Source: a bacterium (GTDB taxonomy: Bacteria; UBP6; UBA1177). Taken from it: DNA of 57,120 bases. The position numbers were made by a program, and so were the translations under genes. The notes beneath the pieces are model-generated. The model made no database searches. It was not told where the DNA came from and saw only the letters and a program-made list of their open reading frames with translations. Shown here in pieces: positions 1-6,606 of this stretch. Within the stretch, counting starts at the first letter, position 1, and every line of letters begins with the position of its first letter. The stretch spans positions 1 through 57,120 of the forward strand of contig JAFYIZ010000010.1 in NCBI GenBank assembly GCA_017538365.1, read 5' to 3'.

Positions 1-1758
1 AATGAAAACATCTTGCGGAATAGAAACGATTAACAAAATCTTCGCTCTGCTTTCAACAAATTCACGCACTTTTTGAAGGTTAGAGTTGTTTAAAACACCT
101 TCAGGCAAAACAATCCCCATTCTACCACCAGGTTTCAATAGATTAAGACAACGCTCAATAAATAATACTTCAGTAAGTCCGTTGTCTATCTTGTAAAGGC
201 TCAAAAGTGGTTTCCCGACATTGTCGTTGACTTGTTTCAAAGCTTCTTTGTATGCCTCACCGTATCGCTTGATATACTCATTAATTTTATCTTTATCTGT
301 AAATCTGTCAGCTTCTGATATTTTCAAATCTTTTTCCACTCTTGAGCCAAATGGCGGGTTGGTCAGAATCACATCGAAACGGTTTTCGAAAATGCCGTTT
401 ACATTAAGCAATCCATCGTGGTGATGCACTCCGCCATGACCGTCACCGTGCATGATCATATTCATCTTTGCAGTGCGCGCCATTCGTGGATTGGCATCTG
501 TACCGTAAATGCAATCAAATGACAAAGTGCGAAGTCGTCCTTTATTATTGTTAATGTCAAGCTCTTCATTCAGATGTTCAAAGGCTTCAGACACTTTCGA
601 TTCAATATGTTGTTTCTTCTTTTCCGAAAGAGTGTCGAAATCTTCTCCGTAATATTGCTGCTTAATGGCTTCTTTTTGTTTTTCTACATCTTTTTCAATA
701 TTTTCGCGTACATATTCAAAAGCCTTAATCAAGAAACCGCCGCTGCCGCAGCACGGATCACAAATGTACTCTCCTTCTTGCGGGTCAAGAACAGAAACCA
801 TAAAGTCAACAATCGTGCGTGGGGTAAAGAATTGACCAAGCTCGCCGCGGAACGTTTTTCCCAAAAATTTTTCAAATGCGATGCCTTTTACATCGTCAGA
901 AGTTGTGGAAAGGTTGTATATTTCCAATTCTTTAACAATCTGTTCAAAGCTGTTCTCACGAATCTCGATTTTGGCATTGTCATTGAATAGATGGTCTTTT
1001 TCAAAATCTTTTTTTGTATTGCTGAATAATTCCTGATAGAAAGCATTTGAAGTCGCACTTTTTGTTAAGTCCCAAGCTTCTTTAAGTCGTTTGAATGCTG
1101 CTAATGAAAAAATTTGAGAATTAGAATTCATTCGCTCATAGCGTATTTTCATAAACAGAATTTTGCTTATCTCATCAAATGCAGCTTCCGGAGAGAGTTT
1201 ATCGTTATTGCGAATGATATTATGACATTTGAAAAGCAACCTTGAAAATTCATCACGAGTAAAAGCCTTGGTTTGTGTCAACAATTTATCAATTTCTTTT
1301 TGATTGTTGGCCTTTGCTGCATCTGGAATATCAACGATTTCTTCAAGTTTGTCAGGAATTTCACCTTTTACAAGCTTGAAAATTTTTGTTTCTTTCAAAT
1401 TGGTTGTCACAAAAAAGTCAGCATGAGACCATGATGCGTAATTCATTCCTTGATAATAGTCTTCTTTGTGAATAGTAACTGATGCAGCCTTGCATTCAAC
1501 AATGATAAGAGGATATTTGTTTTTCTGCTTATCTTCTTTACTGCGCCAAACCGCAATATCAGCTCGTGCAGCACCTTGCCCGCGTTGAGAATTGTTTACT
1601 TTTAATTCTTGATCCATTTGCTCAATGGCAAATCCATAGTTGTTTACCAGCCTGCAAATATATTTTTGCCTTACTTCTTCTTCAGGTTTTTTGACAAGCC
1701 ATTTGCCTTTCAATGGTGCAAATATTTCATTGCCTTTGATTTTTATTTCAAGTGCCAT
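1..1758 (-). CDS. Fused nuclease-N-domain / N6-adenine methyltransferase (HsdM-like), partial
   Basis: The gene begins at ATG 1758 after a good AGGAGA site and runs off the left edge, so about 586 N-terminal residues are visible and no stop is seen. Near residues 65-90 there is a restriction-endonuclease-like motif of the HsdR N-terminal type (ADIAVW, then IIVECK; D67, E88, K90). The second part is a type I/IIG adenine methyltransferase: GQFFTPR around residue 315, the SAM-binding DPCCGSGGF near 334 and the catalytic NPPFG near 467. It therefore probably both modifies and cuts DNA, or is the M subunit of a type I-like system whose specificity subunit would lie to the left. The base composition is more AT-rich than the housekeeping genes, which suggests acquired DNA. 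Confidence 0.88.
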   Translation of the reverse strand, partial: MALEIKIKGNEIFAPLKGKWLVKKPEEEVRQKYICRLVNNYGFAIEQMDQELKVNNSQRGQGAARADIAVWRSKEDKQKNKYPLIIVECKAASVTIHKEDYYQGMNYASWSHADFFVTTNLKETKIFKLVKGEIPDKLEEIVDIPDAAKANNQKEIDKLLTQTKAFTRDEFSRLLFKCHNIIRNNDKLSPEAAFDEISKILFMKIRYERMNSNSQIFSLAAFKRLKEAWDLTKSATSNAFYQELFSNTKKDFEKDHLFNDNAKIEIRENSFEQIVKELEIYNLSTTSDDVKGIAFEKFLGKTFRGELGQFFTPRTIVDFMVSVLDPQEGEYICDPCCGSGGFLIKAFEYVRENIEKDVEKQKEAIKQQYYGEDFDTLSEKKKQHIESKVSEAFEHLNEELDINNNKGRLRTLSFDCIYGTDANPRMARTAKMNMIMHGDGHGGVHHHDGLLNVNGIFENRFDVILTNPPFGSRVEKDLKISEADRFTDKDKINEYIKRYGEAYKEALKQVNDNVGKPLLSLYKIDNGLTEVLFIERCLNLLKPGGRMGIVLPEGVLNNSNLQKVREFVESRAKILLIVSIPQDVFI

Positions 1759-1796
1759 ATTCTCTCCTTGCTGACATATAAAAAAACAACCGCGCA

Positions 1797-1824
1797 ATTA
1801 TCTCGATTTTTGCACTAAAATCAA
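1797..1824 (-). promoter_or_regulatory. Predicted promoter of the R-M gene
   Basis: On the minus strand TTGATT (1824-1819) and GATAAT (1802-1797) are separated by 16 nt, about 40 nt upstream of the start codon at 1758. Confidence 0.5.
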
Positions 1825-1900
1825 TGCAAAACTTCCTGAAAATCACTATTTTCTGCACTTAGGAAAAATCAATAGATGCGAATAGGAGTGGGGGAAGTGT

Positions 1901-1975
1901 TGCTTCGACAAGCTCGGCAACCGAACGAGGCAGGCTCAGTAACCGGTAAATTTGCGGGCGAGCCGCCCGCGCTCC
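1901..1975. repeat. GC-rich dispersed repeat with a perfect hairpin
   Basis: This block is much richer in GC than its surroundings. It holds GCGGGC (1954-1959) and GCCCGC (1965-1970), a 6-bp perfect stem with a 5-nt loop, preceded by a TTCGACAAGCTC type segment that I recognise as a common dispersed intergenic repeat in environmental bacteria. The minus-strand segment 1975-1944 aligns with 38639-38670, with compensatory changes in the stem. Confidence 0.6.
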
Positions 1976-2191
1976 GGCAAAACCAGAATAAATCGGTTGA
2001 AAATATTTGATAATGAAGAAAAAGTTGTTCCTCAAAAAAAATCACATTTCGGGGCCTTGAAAGATAAAATATCTTATATTGCTCCCGATTTTGATGAATC
2101 TGTAGGCGAAGTCGAGGAAATGGAAAAAAATCCTTCTCTCGGGAAAACCTATACCGATGTTGACCAGATGATGAAGGAAATTCTTTCCTAA
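1952..2191 (+). pseudogene. Remnant of an antitoxin-like gene
   Basis: An open frame ends at the TAA at 2189-2191. Its last 65 residues (from about 1997) are acidic and end in TYTDVDQMMKEILS, a tail style common in RelB/Phd-like antitoxins. The first 15 codons come from the GC-rich repeat next to it, and neither a ribosome site nor a convincing start is visible. I read it as the 3' part of a small antitoxin-like gene whose 5' end was replaced by the repeat. No toxin partner is adjacent. It could also be an intact small gene starting at TTG 1997, but no Shine-Dalgarno sequence supports that. Confidence 0.35.
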
Positions 2192-2212
2192 TGTATTTCA
2201 TTCAGATCTGTT

Positions 2213-2407
2213 TTAAAAATCTTCCAGTGCCCTCTTTTCTTTTTCTTCGACAGTTTTGACTGCGTCGTTGAGCTTCTGCTGCGCTTCTTCTTTCATTTCG
2301 ATCATTTTCTGAGCCTCGGTGGCGGGTGTAGGCGGCTGCTTTCCGCATGAAATAAGGAAAAGGGAAAACAAAAGAACCAAAATAAGCGCGATAGATGATC
2401 TTTTCAT
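2213..2407 (-). CDS. Small lipoprotein of unknown function
   Basis: A protein of 64 residues with a clear lipoprotein signal (MKRSSIALILVLLFSLFLISC, cut before C21), followed by a short Pro-rich linker and one charged helix of about 30 residues (EAQKMIEMKEEAQQKL...EEKEKRALEDF). Start 2407 is preferred over upstream ATGs because it has a GGAG site and puts the signal peptide at the N terminus. The small size and single amphipathic helix recall Lpp-like or entericidin-like periplasmic lipoproteins, but no family is recognised. Confidence 0.7.
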   Translation of the reverse strand: MKRSSIALILVLLFSLFLISCGKQPPTPATEAQKMIEMKEEAQQKLNDAVKTVEEKEKRALEDF

Positions 2408-2528
2408 TGCTGACTCCGTGATTCGCATGGTAAAAAACAAAGCTGAAAATTATAATTGACGCTCTTTTTTTCGCAAAAGTTTTGGGAGATATTTCGCTAA
2501 ACTTTTCTATGTCGATATCGCTTTTCTC

Positions 2529-2556
2529 TTGTTTTATCGGGTTTTTCCAGTATAAT
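2529..2556 (+). promoter_or_regulatory. Predicted promoter of the DUF3791/DUF3990 module
   Basis: TTGTTT (2529-2534), 16 nt, TATAAT (2551-2556, perfect -10), about 30 nt before the first gene of the module. Confidence 0.6.
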
Positions 2557-2584
2557 CCGCAGGTTTTTTTGAATGGAGCTGATT

Positions 2585-2800
2585 GTGAGCAGAAATGAGT
2601 TCGAGTTTGTTGTTTATATGATTCATGCATGTGCCAACAAATGGAACAGAACCCCGGCTGATGTCTATAAACAGCTGCGGATGAACAAGTGCATCACGGA
2701 TTATCTGATTCCTTTTTACGATGTCCTGCACACGCAGGGAACTTCGGTCGTCGTAAGTGACATCGAACAATACAGCAAATTTCCGGAGAGTTCGAAATGA
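2585..2800 (+). CDS. DUF3791 family small protein
   Basis: A protein of 71 residues. The segment ITDYLIPFYDVLHTQG followed by VVSDIEQY is the hallmark of DUF3791 proteins, small helical proteins usually next to DUF3990 genes. I place the start at GTG 2585 (MSRNEFEF...) because GGAG lies six bases upstream; an ATG at 2573 in the same frame would add four residues. Its stop codon overlaps the start of the next gene by four bases (ATGA), so the two are translationally coupled. Its role is unknown; by position it is a candidate antitoxin or accessory factor for the downstream DUF3990 protein. Confidence 0.82.
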   Translation: MSRNEFEFVVYMIHACANKWNRTPADVYKQLRMNKCITDYLIPFYDVLHTQGTSVVVSDIEQYSKFPESSK

Positions 2801-3276
2801 TAGTTTACCACGGTTCGACAGTCATTGTGAAAAATCCGGACATCAGGCATTCTGCCCATCCGCTGGATTTCGGCAAAGGTTTTTATGTGACAACGAATAA
2901 GGAACAGGCTGTCCGCTGGGCCCGCAGGAAAGCCGGGATACTTCACGCTGAAAAGTCGTTCGTCAATATCTACGACATGAAAGAGGAGCTGGACGGACTT
3001 AAATTAAAGGTTTTTCCTGAAGATCTGCATGAATGGATCGATTTTGTCTGTCATTGTCGTGATAACGGAACGGATTATCTGCAGTTTGATCTGATCAGCG
3101 GAATGGTCGCTGATGACAAAGTTTTCCGTGTCGTTGACCTGTATCATAGCGGGATCTGGGATAAGGAAAGGGCTTTGCAGGAAATAAAAGTTTATCCAAA
3201 CTATGATCAAACGGCTTTCATTACACAGATTGCTATAGATAAACTGCTCACTTTCAAATCGTATGAAGAGGTGTGA
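2797..3276 (+). CDS. DUF3990 family protein, ADP-ribosyltransferase-like
   Basis: A protein of 159 residues starting at ATG 2797 behind GGAGAG. It opens with YHGS (residues 4-7), then DFGKGFYVTT and EQAVRWARR, the pattern of DUF3990, which I understand belongs to the ADP-ribosyltransferase fold group (His and Tyr of an H-Y-E type site; the later acidic or amide position may lie near NYDQTAF, residues 137-143). It has no signal peptide, so it should act in the cytoplasm. It is coupled to the DUF3791 gene before it and to a third small gene after it. Role inferred, not proven: a toxin-like NAD-dependent enzyme within a small defence or toxin-antitoxin module. Confidence 0.82.
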   Translation: MIVYHGSTVIVKNPDIRHSAHPLDFGKGFYVTTNKEQAVRWARRKAGILHAEKSFVNIYDMKEELDGLKLKVFPEDLHEWIDFVCHCRDNGTDYLQFDLISGMVADDKVFRVVDLYHSGIWDKERALQEIKVYPNYDQTAFITQIAIDKLLTFKSYEEV

Positions 3277-3277
3277 T

Positions 3278-3502
3278 TTGGACGGCGAAACCTTGGAAAA
3301 ATTGTATCAGGAGAGATTGGAAGAACGGATAATCTCTTATCTTGCCGAAAAACACAAAATCGACTGCCTTGATGCGATGGATTGGTATTACAACAGCGAA
3401 CTTGCCGAAAAAATACACACCGGAGAAAACGGCATTCAGTATCTCGATTACAAACTGCTTGCCGATATTCTGGCAGAAACGGAACCGAAATATCCTGCAT
3501 AA
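3278..3502 (+). CDS. Small helical protein, third gene of the DUF3990 module
   Basis: A protein of 74 residues beginning at TTG 3278, six bases after GAGG; an ATG at 3263 in the same frame lacks a ribosome site and would overlap the previous gene by 14 bases. The protein is acidic and helical, with an ISYLAEKHKIDCLDAMDWYY core and a GIQYLDYKLLADIL tail. I recall proteins of this type next to DUF3990 genes but cannot name a family. Its spacing (one base after the DUF3990 stop) puts it in the same operon, so a role as immunity, antitoxin or accessory protein is plausible. Confidence 0.7.
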   Translation: MDGETLEKLYQERLEERIISYLAEKHKIDCLDAMDWYYNSELAEKIHTGENGIQYLDYKLLADILAETEPKYPA

Positions 3503-3530
3503 CATTAAGCTTTCTACATAAAAGGTGCTC

Positions 3531-4076
3531 ATGGAACTTGTTGAAGTCAAAAATACGGAATTTGAGTGGTCACGTCTGGAGCGGCTTTACACCGGGGCTT
3601 TCCCTGCCGGAGAGAGGTTTCCGTTTTCGCTTCTTAAAAAGCGCGCGCTTTCCGGAAAAGCCGACTTCTGGAATCTGGTCGAAAACGGCGAGTGGGTCGG
3701 GATGGCCTATCTCGTGCGGCATGAAGATCTCGTTTATCTTTTTTATTTTGCGGTGGATGCGGAAAAACGCGGCCGCGGACACGGAACCGCCGCAATAAAG
3801 GCGATGCTTGAGCGATACAAAGGAAAAAGGTTTTTTCTCGCTCTTGAAAACTGGCTGGAAGAGTGCGAAAACCCCGAAGAACGCATCAAAAGACATGATT
3901 TCTACCTCAGCTGCGGATTAAGCGATATCCCGTACAAACTCTGGGAACTCTCGATGAAATACCGTCTGATGGGTGTCGGCGGCAAAGTCGAACCAGAGGA
4001 ATACAAAACGATGATGGGCCGCTATTTCGGCTGGTTCTGGAAACATTTTATCAGAAGCTGCATCGTTAAAGAGTGA
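3531..4076 (+). CDS. GNAT family N-acetyltransferase
   Basis: A protein of 181 residues. The acetyl-CoA binding signature is visible as YLFYFAVDAEKRGRGHGTAAI (beta4, then the RGRGHG pyrophosphate loop), so it should transfer an acyl group from acetyl-CoA to an amine; the substrate cannot be told. ATG 3531 is preferred over GTG 3525 because AAAGGTG lies just upstream. It follows the DUF3990 module after 28 bases in the same direction, so it might be read from the same promoter, and it converges on the APE-like operon with 17 bases between the stops. Confidence 0.85.
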   Translation: MELVEVKNTEFEWSRLERLYTGAFPAGERFPFSLLKKRALSGKADFWNLVENGEWVGMAYLVRHEDLVYLFYFAVDAEKRGRGHGTAAIKAMLERYKGKRFFLALENWLEECENPEERIKRHDFYLSCGLSDIPYKLWELSMKYRLMGVGGKVEPEEYKTMMGRYFGWFWKHFIRSCIVKE

Positions 4077-4093
4077 TTCAAGAGAGCTTTTGT

Positions 4094-4522
4094 TTATTTA
4101 TTATTTTCGGCGATTTCTCTCACTTTGTTCACGAATACTTCGGGACAGGTAAATTCCGATTCCATTTTTTTGATGTTGAAAGCCATCTGGGTGCTTTCGG
4201 CTTTTGTGGCTAACTCGCCTTTTTCATTGAAGATTTCGTACTTTATTTTGATCATGTTCTCATATTCGATAAGGTGTGAGACTATTTTAGCGTGCTCTCC
4301 GAAAGTGAGCGGTTTTATGTATCTCACTTTGATGTCGGTGACAGGAAAGGCGTAACCGCTTTTCACCATTTCGGTATAGTTGTAGCCGATCTTATCGAGC
4401 AGGGCGCAGCGGCCTATCTCCATATATTTCACGTAGTTGCCGTGCCAGACGACATTCATCGGGTCGAGATCGAAAAAGGCGACCTGAAACTCAGCCGTTT
4501 CGGAGCAGTAGATCTTATCCAT
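4094..4522 (-). CDS. Acyl-CoA/ACP thioesterase, 4HBT hotdog family (APE-like operon)
   Basis: A protein of 142 residues with the 4-hydroxybenzoyl-CoA thioesterase pattern: FFDLDPMNVVWHGNYVKYME near residues 18-37, where Asp and the following WHGNY loop form the active-site helix. It should hydrolyse acyl-CoA or acyl-ACP thioesters. Start 4522 has GGAG seven bases upstream and overlaps the preceding acyltransferase gene by eight bases; the longer form starting at 4552 lacks this support. It is the last gene of the seven-gene minus-strand operon and corresponds in position and type to the thioesterase (ApeK) of aryl polyene clusters. Confidence 0.85.
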   Translation of the reverse strand: MDKIYCSETAEFQVAFFDLDPMNVVWHGNYVKYMEIGRCALLDKIGYNYTEMVKSGYAFPVTDIKVRYIKPLTFGEHAKIVSHLIEYENMIKIKYEIFNEKGELATKAESTQMAFNIKKMESEFTCPEVFVNKVREIAENNK

Positions 4523-5492
4523 CGTTTTCTCCACTATTCTGCCAGAAATCAAAGAAATTATACCATTGATGCGGGTATTTCACGCAGTATTTTTCAAGAG
4601 TTGAAGCATATTCACCGCAGAGCTCAGGAATTTTCGCGCGGGCTTCCCGGCCTGTGCAGCTCGTGAGATCTATTGAGGATCTTTCAACGAAAATGTTGTT
4701 TTTGGGAAAAAGTGCGGCACTTTTCGTGCGGATGCCGAAAACGAAATAGACCGGAGCTTTGAGCAGAGTCGCGATGAGGAAGACTCCGTAGGGAAATTCC
4801 GCCGTTCTGCCTAAGAATTCGTGCTTTACCGTGTGTTTTCCGCCGTGAGCCGAAGTCCTGTCTCCCGTGATGACGACAAGCCCTCCGTTTTCGACTTCAT
4901 TCTGCAGCGCGAATATCGTTTCGGGGCCTATCGTGTCGGGGTCGATCACGTTCGTCACCACTTCGGGGTTTATCTCTTTCAAAGTGTTGTTGAATTGGCT
5001 TGTCACCTTCATCGACATGATCGTCGTGACGCTTATTTTTTTGGAAACTCCCGTCTCGCAGAAACTTGAAAGGCTCCGCATGAGCTCGATATTTCCGAGG
5101 TGCGAGCCGATGAGGAACGCTCCTTTGCCGCTTTCTAAAAGCGAGATGAGTTCAGCAAGCGAATCGTCGTGCCTGATGAGGTTCTCGTATTTTATTTTTC
5201 CGAGCCACCCCTCCATTTTTTCTACTACCGAAAGGGCGAATGAAAGTATCGTGAGGTAAGCGTTCAGCCGCAATGGAACTGCGTTATCCGTAAATTTCCG
5301 CATCTCTTTCTGGAAATCGAGAACGTGTTTTCTCGCACTTTTGGCCCCAAGATAGAAGAAAAAACTGACGGGAAAAACGATAAGATGAACTAAAAACGCC
5401 GGAAGGAATTTGATGAGAAGAAGCGTGAATTTAAGCGGCTTATTGGTTTTCACCACTTCCTGACTATTGCTCCAGTGCCCGCTCTCACTCAT
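4515..5492 (-). CDS. LpxL/HtrB-like lysophospholipid acyltransferase (APE-like operon)
   Basis: A protein of 325 residues with an N-terminal membrane helix (about 22-48) and the acyltransferase motif H(X4)E at H131-E136 in SHLGNIELMR, plus a later GDRTSAHGGKH stretch typical of lipid A late acyltransferases. It likely transfers an acyl chain from an ACP or CoA to a membrane glycolipid. Aryl polyene clusters carry such acyltransferases to attach the polyene to its lipid anchor. The start overlaps the preceding glycosyltransferase stop by four bases (ATGA). Confidence 0.85.
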   Translation of the reverse strand: MSESGHWSNSQEVVKTNKPLKFTLLLIKFLPAFLVHLIVFPVSFFFYLGAKSARKHVLDFQKEMRKFTDNAVPLRLNAYLTILSFALSVVEKMEGWLGKIKYENLIRHDDSLAELISLLESGKGAFLIGSHLGNIELMRSLSSFCETGVSKKISVTTIMSMKVTSQFNNTLKEINPEVVTNVIDPDTIGPETIFALQNEVENGGLVVITGDRTSAHGGKHTVKHEFLGRTAEFPYGVFLIATLLKAPVYFVFGIRTKSAALFPKNNIFVERSSIDLTSCTGREARAKIPELCGEYASTLEKYCVKYPHQWYNFFDFWQNSGENDG

Positions 5493-6238
5493 TTTTTTCT
5501 CGTCAAAGCGTTGAAAAGTATGATGGGGAGACGAGGGATCATTCCTAAGAAAAGGCGCGTGTAAGTCTCTGAGATCCCTGCGTTATCCCAAAACATGCGG
5601 AAGTTGGAGACTCCGTCTTTGGGGTAAGAGATTTTTACCGGCTCCGAGATTATCGGCACGTTAGCCCAGAAAAGGCGAACTAAAATTTCGATGTCGAATC
5701 CCATCCTTTTGTTGATGTAAAGCGTCCTGCGGAGGACTTTCACCACTTTTTCGACAGGATAGATGCGGAATCCGACCATCGCGTCTTTGATCGACTTCGA
5801 AAGCGTAACGATGTGGATCCACATATTGGCGAATTCACGCCCTTTGACGCGGTTTTTCGGCGCATTCTCGTCGTATTCAGGGCATCCGCAGATGACTGAA
5901 TCGGGATTTTCCTTCGAAAGTTCGAGGAAGCGCGGGATCTTTGTCGTATCGTGCTGGCCGTCAGAATCGAGCTGGAAAACGTGGGTGAAGCCGAGCTCAG
6001 CCGCTTTCAGAATGCCAGAAGTCACCGCAGCACCTTTGCCGCCGTTGTATTCTCTCGTCACGAGTATCGCATCTTTTGCGTTTTCAACGGCGCTTTTTAT
6101 AAGTGCTTTATTTTCTTCATCATTTCCGTCATCAACCACAATTGTCGGAAAGCCGTAGCTTTCAAGTTCCTTCAAAACGTCTTTAAGTGCGGCGCCGTGC
6201 CTGAAAACCGGGATGACAAAAGCGAAATTCTGTTCCAT
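5489..6238 (-). CDS. Family 2 glycosyltransferase (APE-like operon)
   Basis: A protein of 249 residues with the GT-A fold of family 2: VIPVFRHG at the N terminus, VVDDGND, the GGKGAAVTSG nucleotide-sugar loop and the metal-binding LDSDGQHD (DXD-like). It resembles dolichyl-phosphate mannosyltransferase-like enzymes without membrane helices. In aryl polyene clusters an equivalent enzyme (ApeJ region) probably adds a sugar to the lipid anchor. Start 6238 overlaps the dehydratase stop by one base (TAATG), so it is translationally coupled. Confidence 0.87.
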   Translation of the reverse strand: MEQNFAFVIPVFRHGAALKDVLKELESYGFPTIVVDDGNDEENKALIKSAVENAKDAILVTREYNGGKGAAVTSGILKAAELGFTHVFQLDSDGQHDTTKIPRFLELSKENPDSVICGCPEYDENAPKNRVKGREFANMWIHIVTLSKSIKDAMVGFRIYPVEKVVKVLRRTLYINKRMGFDIEILVRLFWANVPIISEPVKISYPKDGVSNFRMFWDNAGISETYTRLFLGMIPRLPIILFNALTRKK

Positions 6239-6606
6239 TATTCCTTGTTTACTCCGAAAGTTCCGGTCGAATAAACGAGTTTTGGCAGCGTAAAATCTGA
6301 CATCGTGTAGGTGAGAGTCGATTTTTCTGTGTTGAATTTCATTTCAAGAAGCACTTCTGCACCGGGTAGTATCGGGGATGAAAACTTGATTCTTCTTATA
6401 TCGGGAACGATCCGCTTTGTGTCGAAGTAAACCCCAGAAAGGCGCGTAATCACTTCAAACTGCGCAACTGCCGGAAGAAGTTTGAACTGCGGGAAGTGCC
6501 CGTCGAAGAAATCTGATTCTTCAGTAATGTTGAGTTTCAGGATAACATGATGATTTTCTTTGAGAATTTCCTGCTCGACAACTATGCCGTGAAGATTTTT
6601 TTCCAT
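6238..6606 (-). CDS. FabZ-like hotdog dehydratase (ApeI-like)
   Basis: A protein of 122 residues. It carries the FabZ/FabA-like DFFDGHFPQFKLLPAVAQFE segment, where GHFP and the following helix form the hydroxyacyl-ACP dehydratase site. Start 6606 has a GAGGTG site and overlaps the AMP-ligase stop by one base (TAATG). The expected reaction is dehydration of 3-hydroxyacyl-ACP during polyene chain growth. In APE clusters this corresponds to ApeI. Unusual point: the catalytic Glu/Asp of FabZ (in PGxLxxE) appears as VAQFE here, so activity is likely but not certain. Confidence 0.83.
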   Translation of the reverse strand: MEKNLHGIVVEQEILKENHHVILKLNITEESDFFDGHFPQFKLLPAVAQFEVITRLSGVYFDTKRIVPDIRRIKFSSPILPGAEVLLEMKFNTEKSTLTYTMSDFTLPKLVYSTGTFGVNKE

